Below, one piece after another: positions 34,239 through 40,111 of a stretch of DNA of 40,111 bases. The notes below the pieces were generated by a model that did no database searches, had not been told where the DNA came from, and saw nothing but the letters and a program-made list of their open reading frames with translations. Source of the DNA: Sulfurimonas sp. GTDB lineage: Bacteria > Campylobacterota > Campylobacteria > Campylobacterales > Sulfurimonadaceae. A program made the position numbers and the translations under genes. The stretch is from positions 55,324 to 95,434 of the forward strand of contig JAQTWZ010000004.1 in the NCBI GenBank assembly GCA_028689055.1, in the 5' to 3' direction. Position 1 is the first letter of the stretch. Every line of letters begins with the position of its first letter.

Positions 34239-34834
34239 GTTATCCGAAATTTTTTGATGCGATAGAGTCTATACAAGTAAGTGATCCTCTCTCCAAGGCA
34301 CTTGGTGCGTTTGATGATGGAATGTATGCGTTTTGTTATCTGGATGTTGTAAAGTCCGCAGGGCACAGTTGTCCAACGGTTGCAGGAGCTTATTTGATGA
34401 CATTGGAAGCTTTGAAGTTTTTGTATCCACATGAGCGCGCTGTACGAGGCAATATCAAAGTTGCGTTTGAAGAAGATGCGAAAGAGGGTGTGGCAGGAGT
34501 TATCGCAAATGTTATCTCACAGATAACGGGTGCAACGGAACAAAGCGGCTTTAAAGGTCTTCAAGGCAAATTTGCCCGTCATTCGCTCATGGAGTTTAAT
34601 ATGCCGATAAATGCTTCGGCAAGATTTACACGCACGGATACGGGAAAAGGTGTCGATGTTTTTTATAATCCATCTTCAATAGTTCCAAATCCTGATATGC
34701 AAGTCATTATGCAGAAGATGCAAAAAGGTCAAGCAAACGCAGATGAACTTCAAAAATTCGGCGTACTTTGGCAAGAAAGAGTGAAAAGAATTTTTGAGAA
34801 TAAAGAACAAGTGATACGCATAGAAGAAGTTTAA
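34235..34834 (+). CDS. FmdE-like protein
   Basis: A 199-residue soluble protein. SAGHSCPTVAGAYLMTLEAL (about 47-66) resembles the FmdE-type motif 'GH.CPG...G', where His and Cys bind metal in relatives; VRGNIKVAFEEDAKEGVAGVIANVI fits the next region. There is no C-terminal zinc ribbon, unlike methanogen FmdE. It starts on the ATGA overlap with xseA and is the last gene of the run. Campylobacterota lack formylmethanofuran dehydrogenase, so the name implies fold only. The biochemical role is unknown. Confidence 0.5.
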   Translation: MSYPKFFDAIESIQVSDPLSKALGAFDDGMYAFCYLDVVKSAGHSCPTVAGAYLMTLEALKFLYPHERAVRGNIKVAFEEDAKEGVAGVIANVISQITGATEQSGFKGLQGKFARHSLMEFNMPINASARFTRTDTGKGVDVFYNPSSIVPNPDMQVIMQKMQKGQANADELQKFGVLWQERVKRIFENKEQVIRIEEV

Positions 34835-34884
34835 CGGGCTATTATAAAGGCTTGCGCTCTTTTACTTCTGTAAGGTTTGGATGA

Positions 34885-34890
34885 TAAAAT
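34885..34890 (+). promoter_or_regulatory. Candidate -10 box for the sulP gene
   Basis: TAAAAT in ATGATAAAATACGG, 41 bp before the ATG. AAAGGA at 34920-34925 is the ribosome binding site. Confidence 0.4.
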
Positions 34891-34931
34891 ACGGCAAAAG
34901 GTATATAGATTTGCCCAAATAAAGGAATCCA

Positions 34932-36428
34932 ATGATACAAACATATTTCAAAAAAGATGAGTGGTTTGGAAATATTAAAAACGACACCTTAGCGGGATTA
35001 GTCGTTGCACTCGCACTTATACCTGAAGCTATCGCTTTTTCTATTATTGCAGGAGTTGATCCCAAAGTCGGACTCTATGCTTCATTTTGTATAGCGGTCG
35101 TTATCGCTTTTGTCGGCGGAAGACCGGGGATGATTAGTGCGGCTACCGGAGCTATGGCACTGCTTATGGTTACGCTGGTCAAAGAGTATGGCTTAGAGTA
35201 TCTTCTTGCCGCAACACTTCTAACGGGAGTTTTGCAAATAGCAGCGGGTTATTTACGCCTTGGAAGATTTATGAGTTTTGTGCCTCGCGCGGTTGTTGTG
35301 GGTTTTGTAAACGCACTGGCTATTTTGATTTTTATGGCGCAATTGCCCGAACTTACCAATGTCACATGGCATGTGTATGCCCTTACTCTTGCAGGACTTG
35401 GAATCATCTATCTTTTTCCCTATATTCCAAAAATAGGAACTCTGCTTCCATCACCTCTGGTTACTATCGTTGTTCTAAGCGTAGTGGTTTATTTTATGGG
35501 AATAGATGTCAGAACAGTCGGTGACATGGGACAACTTCCTGATACACTGCCTGTTTTTTTGATTCCGAATATTCCTCTCAATCTTGAAACGCTTATGATT
35601 ATTTTGCCATATTCTATCTCTCTTGCCGTTGTAGGACTACTTGAGTCGCTCATGACATCAACCATTGTCGATGACCTAACAGATACGACAAGTGATGCAA
35701 ACAGAGAGTGTAAAGGTCAAGGGATAGCAAATATCGCTTCGGGTTTTATGGGAGGTATGGCAGGTTGTGCCATGATTGGACAATCTGTGATCAATGTAAA
35801 ATCAGGCGGACGGGGAAGATTATCTACATTTTTGGCAGGATTTTTCTTACTTATTATGGTCGTTTTTTTAAGCGATATTATTTCGATTATTCCTATGGCG
35901 GCACTTGTTGCGGTTATGATAATGGTCTCTATCTCTACATTTAATTGGGAGAGCGTTAAAAAGTTAAAAACTTTACCGCTCTCAACCAACATTGTTATGC
36001 TTGCAACCGTCGTAGTGACGGTAGGCACGCACAATCTCGCCGCAGGTGTATTTACGGGAGTTTTGTTAGCTTCACTCTTCTTTGCCAACAAAATCTCTCA
36101 CTTTATGTATTGTGAAACATCCTATAGTGAAGATCACATGAGCAAAACTTACAAGTTTGTCGGGCAGGTATTTTTCAATAGTGCGGACAAATTTTACAAA
36201 ATATTTGATTTCAAAGAGGGTCTTGATAGAGTTGTTATAGATGTAACTAGAGCTCATTTTTGGGATATTTCTGCTGTGTATGCTTTGGATAAAGCGGTTG
36301 TAAAATTACGAAGAGAAGGCGCGGATGTTGCAATTATCGGTCAAAATGAAGCAAGTTCGACTATTATAGATAGATTTGGTATCCATGATAAACCCGAAGA
36401 GATTGAAAAAGTTATGGGAGGACATTAA
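34932..36428 (+). CDS. SulP-family anion transporter with STAS domain
   Basis: A 498-residue transporter. The N-terminal [35 protein letters not shown] is the SulP signature (read in parts, about 19-53). About 11-13 hydrophobic segments run to residue 390. The cytoplasmic STAS domain (about 395-490) has [23 protein letters not shown] and [13 protein letters not shown]. Family members move sulfate, bicarbonate or other anions; the substrate cannot be told from sequence. It stands alone with a short upstream gap and is followed one base later by a truncated stress-protein remnant. Confidence 0.92.
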   Translation: MIQTYFKKDEWFGNIKNDTLAGLVVALALIPEAIAFSIIAGVDPKVGLYASFCIAVVIAFVGGRPGMISAATGAMALLMVTLVKEYGLEYLLAATLLTGVLQIAAGYLRLGRFMSFVPRAVVVGFVNALAILIFMAQLPELTNVTWHVYALTLAGLGIIYLFPYIPKIGTLLPSPLVTIVVLSVVVYFMGIDVRTVGDMGQLPDTLPVFLIPNIPLNLETLMIILPYSISLAVVGLLESLMTSTIVDDLTDTTSDANRECKGQGIANIASGFMGGMAGCAMIGQSVINVKSGGRGRLSTFLAGFFLLIMVVFLSDIISIIPMAALVAVMIMVSISTFNWESVKKLKTLPLSTNIVMLATVVVTVGTHNLAAGVFTGVLLASLFFANKISHFMYCETSYSEDHMSKTYKFVGQVFFNSADKFYKIFDFKEGLDRVVIDVTRAHFWDISAVYALDKAVVKLRREGADVAIIGQNEASSTIIDRFGIHDKPEEIEKVMGGH

Positions 36429-36429
36429 G

Positions 36430-36477
36430 ATGCAAAAAGTATTGGTTTGTCTTGAAGATTCGGAGTTATCAAAATAG
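36430..36477 (+). pseudogene. Truncated universal stress protein (UspA-like) remnant
   Basis: A 15-codon frame, MQKVLVCLEDSELSK, then TAG, starting one base after the SulP stop. The wording is that of the first strand and loop of UspA-family proteins ('KVLVC.D.SE.S'). The rest of the gene is absent: the next bases form a hairpin and then sppA. This suggests a deleted gene that once formed a sulP-usp pair. Confidence 0.55.
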
Positions 36478-36481
36478 GTAG

Positions 36482-36501
36482 CTTTGAAGCTTACTTCAAA
36501 G
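36482..36501. terminator. Hairpin between sulP remnant and convergent sppA
   Basis: CTTTGAAG (36482-36489), loop CTTA, CTTCAAAG (36494-36501): a perfect 8-bp stem between convergent units. T runs are weak on both sides, so termination is inferred from position. Confidence 0.5.
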
Positions 36502-36511
36502 AAGTAAACTT

Positions 36512-37381
36512 TTAGCGTAAAACCATATTTGGAAAGTAGGTATGGATGAGCAGATTACCTTCTGTGGCAAGCTGTTTCATAAATTTATCAAATTTATCTT
36601 CTTTGTTCCAGACCGGATCCTTGACACCGCTAAGTGTAATAAGGCGTATTTTTGCATCGTATATCACGCCCAGAGAATCTACGAGACCGACATCTTTTGC
36701 TTGAGCGGCTGTAAAAATATGTGCGTTTGCATACATATCGCGTTTTGTGATATCAAGACCGCGCGCATTTGCGACATCTTGTGTAAACATATCATAAGTT
36801 CCTTGGATGACTTTGTTGAGTTCGTTTAACTCAAAATCACTCCAAGCTCTATCGGCTGTTCCTACTTTTTTATATTTTCCTGCCTGAACACTTTGGCTTT
36901 TGACACCGACTTTCTCCATGAGCTCACTCAAATCGGCACCTTGCATCACAACTCCGATACTGCCGACCATAGAGCCCGGATTGACAATTATCTCATTTGC
37001 CCAGATACTTGCATAGTAACTTCCACTTGCGATAGTGCCCATAGCATAGACGATGACAGGTTTTTTCTCTTTGAGTCTTTTGATAGCGTAGGCAACTTCT
37101 ACAGAAGGTGCAACAGCGCCGCCGGGAGAGTCAATGACAAAAAGTACACCTTTGATGTGCTCATTATTGGCTGCCTCATCGATTTGCTCTACAAGTTCAG
37201 AGACCTCAAATATGGGTCCTATAAGAGAAATTTGCTGGAGATTGTTTGGAGTAAAATCATCTTCACTTGAAGGTGCAAAAAGTAGAAAAAGTATCAAGAC
37301 AAAAAGCATCGCCTTGAAGTGGTTTTGTATAAATGAAAGTGTAGCGGTTATAGGTGAAAAGAGTTTTTTTAAAAATTCCAT
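36512..37381 (-). CDS. sppA: Signal peptide peptidase SppA (S49 protease)
   Basis: A 289-residue membrane-anchored serine protease that degrades cleaved signal peptides. One N-terminal helix (about 20-38) is present. GVLFVIDSPGGAVAPSVEVAYAI, VYAMGTIASGSYYASIWANEIIVNPGSMVGSIGVV (read in parts) hold the S49 core, with the catalytic Ser in GSMVGSIGV and the general-base Lys likely in AGKYKKVGTADRAWSDFE. The length matches single-domain forms. It lies three bases after the amidohydrolase gene on the same strand. Campylobacter has the same neighbour set (aroQ, amidohydrolase, sppA). Confidence 0.94.
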   Translation of the reverse strand: MEFLKKLFSPITATLSFIQNHFKAMLFVLILFLLFAPSSEDDFTPNNLQQISLIGPIFEVSELVEQIDEAANNEHIKGVLFVIDSPGGAVAPSVEVAYAIKRLKEKKPVIVYAMGTIASGSYYASIWANEIIVNPGSMVGSIGVVMQGADLSELMEKVGVKSQSVQAGKYKKVGTADRAWSDFELNELNKVIQGTYDMFTQDVANARGLDITKRDMYANAHIFTAAQAKDVGLVDSLGVIYDAKIRLITLSGVKDPVWNKEDKFDKFMKQLATEGNLLIHTYFPNMVLR

Positions 37382-37384
37382 AAA

Positions 37385-38602
37385 TTATCCTTTTTTGAGT
37401 GTGCCGTTGATATAAACTTTTGCGACATTATAGCGGTGAAGTATTAAATGAATTGCCAATTCATCACTCGGTTCTTTGTCAAGATCTAAAACAATCATGT
37501 CTGCGTTTTTCCCCTCGGCTATTGCACCGGTATTGAGTCCAAGAGCCTCTGCTGCGTTTATAGTGACCGCGCGCAGAAGGGCTTTGGAGAATTCCAAAAG
37601 AGGTGCATTTGCGTGCATGAGCAGGGAAGCTTTCATCTCTTCAAAAAGATCGAGTTTGTAGTTTGAACTCAAACCGTCAGTCGCTACAATCCAACGAATA
37701 TTTTTGTCATTTAGAGCTTTGATATCGAGTGTTTTGTTGCCTAAAAGTCTGTTTGAAATAGGGCAATGGATGATGGTGTGTTTTTCTCTTGCAATCGTAT
37801 CTAGTTCCTGAGCGTTTGCTTCGACTGCGTGTGTGAGCAGCGCGTTGTGACCCTCAAAATGTTTCAAAAATTCTTTGGCATCGCTGACATTTGCATTTTG
37901 TTTGAGAAGGGTGTGAAAAAACTCTTTGAAGTCTCCTTCACTCGTATCCAGCCACTCACGCTCTGCTTTGCTCTCCATAAAGTGAGCTGTGAGTTTAAGT
38001 CCTTCGTTTTTGACGATTTGAAGTGCTTTTTTGATAAGAATCGGGTGCACGGAATAGGGTGAATGGATTGCTACAGCCGGATAAAATCCCTCGCGTTTGA
38101 CACTTTTGGAGGCATCAAGTCGGGCAATAAAATCACCAAATAGCGCATCCGCCATTGTGGCTTGTGAACCTATAAGCTCATTGAAAAAAACAACATTTTG
38201 CGCTGCACCTTCACAGGCTTCTAGATCCAAACCATGAGAACTTATCGCTCCAAAAGTAGTGATACCACTCTCTAACATAGCGCTAATTGCTTCGCTCATG
38301 CACGTTTTGTCACAGCCGCCCATGAGAGTATCGCGGTTTTCTATCACGCTGTAGAGCCAGCTCATGAAGTCTCCATAGCTTAGTTGCGTTTTGTTTGCAG
38401 AAAATTCGATATGGACATGCGCATTGATAAGTCCGGGCATGAGCAAAGAGTTTTTGTCGAGTTGTACAACTTCTACTTCTGGCCACTTTTGTTGGAGCTC
38501 ATGCAGGGGAGCTATCTTGATGATATGTTTTTCAAATAGAACAGCCATGTTTTTGAGTAAGGTATCGGGCGTGAGTATGTAGTTGGGAACGAGTATTTGC
38601 AT
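37385..38602 (-). CDS. mqnX: Probable aminofutalosine deaminase (amidohydrolase family)
   Basis: A 405-residue metal-dependent amidohydrolase. HVHIEF (His62, His64) supplies the first metal ligands, HSPYSVHP and LTAHFMESKAEREWL the next, and IVATDGLSSNYKLDLFEEM the late Asp and substrate loop. The C-terminal GAIAEGKNADMIVLDLD is typical. In Campylobacterota, related proteins next to aroQ deaminate 6-aminodeoxyfutalosine in the futalosine route to menaquinone. Annotation pipelines often call it chlorohydrolase or SsnA-like. The family is certain; the substrate is inferred from lineage and gene order. Confidence 0.78.
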   Translation of the reverse strand: MQILVPNYILTPDTLLKNMAVLFEKHIIKIAPLHELQQKWPEVEVVQLDKNSLLMPGLINAHVHIEFSANKTQLSYGDFMSWLYSVIENRDTLMGGCDKTCMSEAISAMLESGITTFGAISSHGLDLEACEGAAQNVVFFNELIGSQATMADALFGDFIARLDASKSVKREGFYPAVAIHSPYSVHPILIKKALQIVKNEGLKLTAHFMESKAEREWLDTSEGDFKEFFHTLLKQNANVSDAKEFLKHFEGHNALLTHAVEANAQELDTIAREKHTIIHCPISNRLLGNKTLDIKALNDKNIRWIVATDGLSSNYKLDLFEEMKASLLMHANAPLLEFSKALLRAVTINAAEALGLNTGAIAEGKNADMIVLDLDKEPSDELAIHLILHRYNVAKVYINGTLKKG

Positions 38603-38659
38603 TTTTTGTCTTTAAAAGTTGAATTTGTAAAATTTAAAATAGATTATGCTTTAATTAGA

Positions 38660-38665
38660 TAAAAT
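38660..38665 (+). promoter_or_regulatory. Candidate -10 box for aroQ-folK-flhF
   Basis: TAAAAT in TTAGATAAAATAAGCGC, 38 bp before the aroQ ATG, with AAAGG at the ribosome binding position just before the start. Confidence 0.4.
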
Positions 38666-38703
38666 AAGCGCTTAAAATTTCAGATAGATTATAAAGGTTC
38701 GCA

Positions 38704-39183
38704 ATGAAAATAGTCGTGATACAAGGTCCAAATTTAAATATGTTAGGTGTTCGTGAAAAGCAGATTTACGGGCCAATGAGATTAGAACAGATCCATGCAC
38801 AGATGAAAGATGTGGCAGCGCAAAACGGTGTAGAAATAGAGTTTTTTCAAACAAATTTAGAAGGTGAAATTGTTGATAAGATTCAGGAGTGTTATGGTGA
38901 AGCAAATGGCATCATCATCAATCCAGCGGCATATACACACACTTCTATAGCGATTCGTGATGCTATTTCAGCAGTGGGTATCCCAACTATTGAAGTGCAT
39001 ATCAGCAATATTCACCGTCGTGAAGAGTTTAGAAAAGTGAACATGATTGCACCTGTGTGTGCTTCTTCTATCGTTGGTTTTGGTCCTTTTGGATACCATT
39101 TGGCTATGGTCGGTATGTTACAAATCATGAGTGAGCTCAAAGCGGTTCATGATGCACAGTTAGCGGCACAAAACGAAGCATAA
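38704..39183 (+). CDS. aroQ: Type II 3-dehydroquinate dehydratase
   Basis: A 159-residue enzyme of the shikimate pathway. [16 protein letters not shown] holds the catalytic Tyr22. [15 protein letters not shown] and [15 protein letters not shown] contain the catalytic His and the phosphate-side loop. It is of normal length for the dodecameric type II enzyme. It is first in a probable aroQ-folK-flhF unit, with a 6-bp gap to folK, an order shared with Campylobacter. Confidence 0.97.
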   Translation: MKIVVIQGPNLNMLGVREKQIYGPMRLEQIHAQMKDVAAQNGVEIEFFQTNLEGEIVDKIQECYGEANGIIINPAAYTHTSIAIRDAISAVGIPTIEVHISNIHRREEFRKVNMIAPVCASSIVGFGPFGYHLAMVGMLQIMSELKAVHDAQLAAQNEA

Positions 39184-39189
39184 TCTTCT

Positions 39190-39678
39190 ATGTATCTTAA
39201 ACGCAATGTATCGAAAAATCTAACGACTTTTACAAGCTTGTGTTTCCCATACAAAAACTCTCAGTGCAGTTCGCATCGCTATAGCGTTACTGTAGGAATC
39301 GGTGGCAATATAGGAGATGTGAAACGCAGGTTTGAACATCTTTTTGTCTTTCTCAAACGAGATCCGAGAGTAAAACTCAAAGAAACTTCTTTGATTTTGA
39401 AAAATCCTCCTTTTGGTTTTGTAAATCAGGATGATTTTTTTAACTCAATCATGGTTTTTAAGGTCAATATGCAAGCCCACGCTTTTTTATCGTATCTGAT
39501 GCGAATCGAGAAAAAGTTTGGTAGAAAAAGAAGTTTTGCCAACGCACCAAGGACATTAGATTTGGATATATTATTTTTTGATAGCAGAAACATCAAGACA
39601 AGTAAACTAACTGTTCCGCATCCGGCGTGGTCTGAGCGTGAAAGTGTACGTATCCCGCTCGCAGGAATGAAGAGATGA
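39190..39678 (+). CDS. folK: 2-amino-4-hydroxy-6-hydroxymethyldihydropteridine pyrophosphokinase
   Basis: A 162-residue HPPK that activates hydroxymethyldihydropterin for folate synthesis, downstream of FolB. GIGGNIGDVKRRFEHLFVFL is the N-terminal motif, starting near residue 37. FVNQDDFFNSIMVF and the signature RKRSFANAPRTLDLDILFFD (Asp residues bind Mg) follow, then VPHPAWSERESVRIPLAG. The first 36 residues (MYLKRNVSKNLTTF...) are an extension with two or three Cys/Phe clusters not needed for the fold. It overlaps flhF by 4 bp. Confidence 0.94.
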   Translation: MYLKRNVSKNLTTFTSLCFPYKNSQCSSHRYSVTVGIGGNIGDVKRRFEHLFVFLKRDPRVKLKETSLILKNPPFGFVNQDDFFNSIMVFKVNMQAHAFLSYLMRIEKKFGRKRSFANAPRTLDLDILFFDSRNIKTSKLTVPHPAWSERESVRIPLAGMKR

Positions 39679-40111
39679 AGATTTTGACATTTACAGGAAG
39701 AACTCCCTCCGAAGCACTCAAAAAAGCCAAGCTTGAGATTGGCGATGAGGGAATGCTTATAGAGACAAAAGAGATCCAAAAAAAGAGACTCAACCGCGAA
39801 GCTGTATATGAAATAGTAATAGGAATAGATGAGGAAAAACTGCCAAAAAACTATAAAAGATTTGGTAAACCGCTTCAAGATCAAAAACCTATCATACAAG
39901 AGAGTGAAGATATACTTTTTGATATCTCAAACGCAGCGAAACAAATATCTCAGATAGCAGATGTTACACAACCACATTTTGAATATGGTCTTCCAAAAGC
40001 AACACAAACATTTACTGCTCCTTCGTTTGAACCTAAAGAACTTAAAGAGATAAAAAATGAGATCAATAAACTCGGTGATAAAGTAAAGTTGATCCAAAAT
40101 ATGTTTTGGAA
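39675..40111 (+). CDS. flhF: Flagellar SRP-like GTPase FlhF (3' partial)
   Basis: The N-terminal 145 residues of FlhF; the gene runs off the right edge. MKILTFTGRTPSEALKKAKLEIGDEGMLIETKEI (read in parts) is the B-domain start, with NREAVYEIVIGID next. A low-complexity linker follows, then a helix-rich stretch (KELKEIKNEINKLGDKVKLIQNMFW) before the missing NG GTPase domain. FlhF sets the place and number of polar flagella. It starts on the ATGA overlap with folK; folK-flhF adjacency is also seen in Campylobacter. Confidence 0.93.
   Translation, partial: MKILTFTGRTPSEALKKAKLEIGDEGMLIETKEIQKKRLNREAVYEIVIGIDEEKLPKNYKRFGKPLQDQKPIIQESEDILFDISNAAKQISQIADVTQPHFEYGLPKATQTFTAPSFEPKELKEIKNEINKLGDKVKLIQNMFW

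Larger units (their letters stand above)
323..39936. repeat. Dispersed heptamer AAACGCA / TGCGTTT, about 79 copies
   Basis: By hand I count about 44 copies of AAACGCA and 35 of TGCGTTT. A composition-only estimate at about 38% GC predicts roughly five in total. The eighth base is nearly always A or G (AAACGCAR). Examples: 323, 598, 710, 2341, 3065, 4922, 7480, 9594, 10800, 12208, 18188, 20631, 27033, 33972, 39320 (forward); 916, 959, 1402, 3089, 9573, 16149, 29111, 38387 (reverse). It encodes N-A, T-Q, K-R, A-F or L-R depending on frame. There are none from about 12.2 to 16.1 kb. Confidence 0.9.

Overview
The window comes from a low-GC member of the Campylobacterota, most like Sulfurimonas or a close relative. 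I base this on gene order and protein wording from memory: folB-cosR-fdx-gppA, aroQ/amidohydrolase/sppA/folK/flhF and an M23 peptidase-lpxC-thrB-infB-rbfA-rimP block are the arrangements known from Campylobacter and Helicobacter. All identifications are by eye, with no database search.

Layout. (1) 1-11,911, plus strand: two tandem Bat-type (aerotolerance-like) MoxR/von Willebrand A clusters. Cluster A is cut by the left edge (BatA, a BatB-BatC fusion, BatD). It is followed by two lipoproteins (CsgG-like with TPR, and LPP20-like). Cluster B is complete: MoxR ATPase, DUF58, small membrane protein, BatA, BatB-BatC fusion, BatD. (2) 11,908-15,075: tyrA (minus) and bamA (plus), divergent. (3) 15,094-20,158, minus: gppA/ppx, ferredoxin, sensor histidine kinase, CosR/HsrA-type response regulator, folB, plsY. 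(4) 20,262-25,332, plus: nadA, nadC, flhB, a degenerate DHH-like protein and an M23 endopeptidase. (5) 25,350-34,834, plus: a long, tightly overlapped housekeeping run, lpxC, tsaB-like, thrB, ylxR, infB, rbfA, rimP, ribD, menG/ubiE, xseA and an FmdE-like gene. (6) 34,932-40,111: a SulP transporter with a truncated universal-stress-protein remnant, then sppA and a probable aminofutalosine deaminase (minus), then aroQ, folK and the start of flhF (plus). No rRNA, tRNA, CRISPR array, transposase or prophage gene was seen.

Four things stand out. First, the heptamer AAACGCA (either strand) occurs about 79 times by hand count where composition predicts about five. It falls in every reading frame, in both orientations and also between genes, and often forms perfect inverted pairs. 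It behaves like a DNA-uptake sequence or another genome-wide signal. Second, the first 28 bp of flhB are duplicated exactly 135 bp upstream, separated by a hairpin-rich insert, and an 11-bp inverted repeat encloses the real flhB ribosome binding site and start. Third, the CosR/HsrA-type regulator, known as an orphan lacking the phospho-acceptor in Campylobacter and Helicobacter, here keeps Asp51 and has a histidine kinase next to it. Fourth, the 250 bp between those two genes is a dense run of hairpins.

How the genes fit together: the Bat clusters, lipoproteins, BamA, LpxC, PlsY, SppA and the M23 peptidase all serve the cell envelope. nadA/nadC, ribD, folB/folK, tyrA/aroQ and menG with the deaminase serve NAD, flavin, folate, aromatic and menaquinone synthesis. 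infB/rbfA/rimP/ylxR serve translation. flhB and flhF serve the flagellum.
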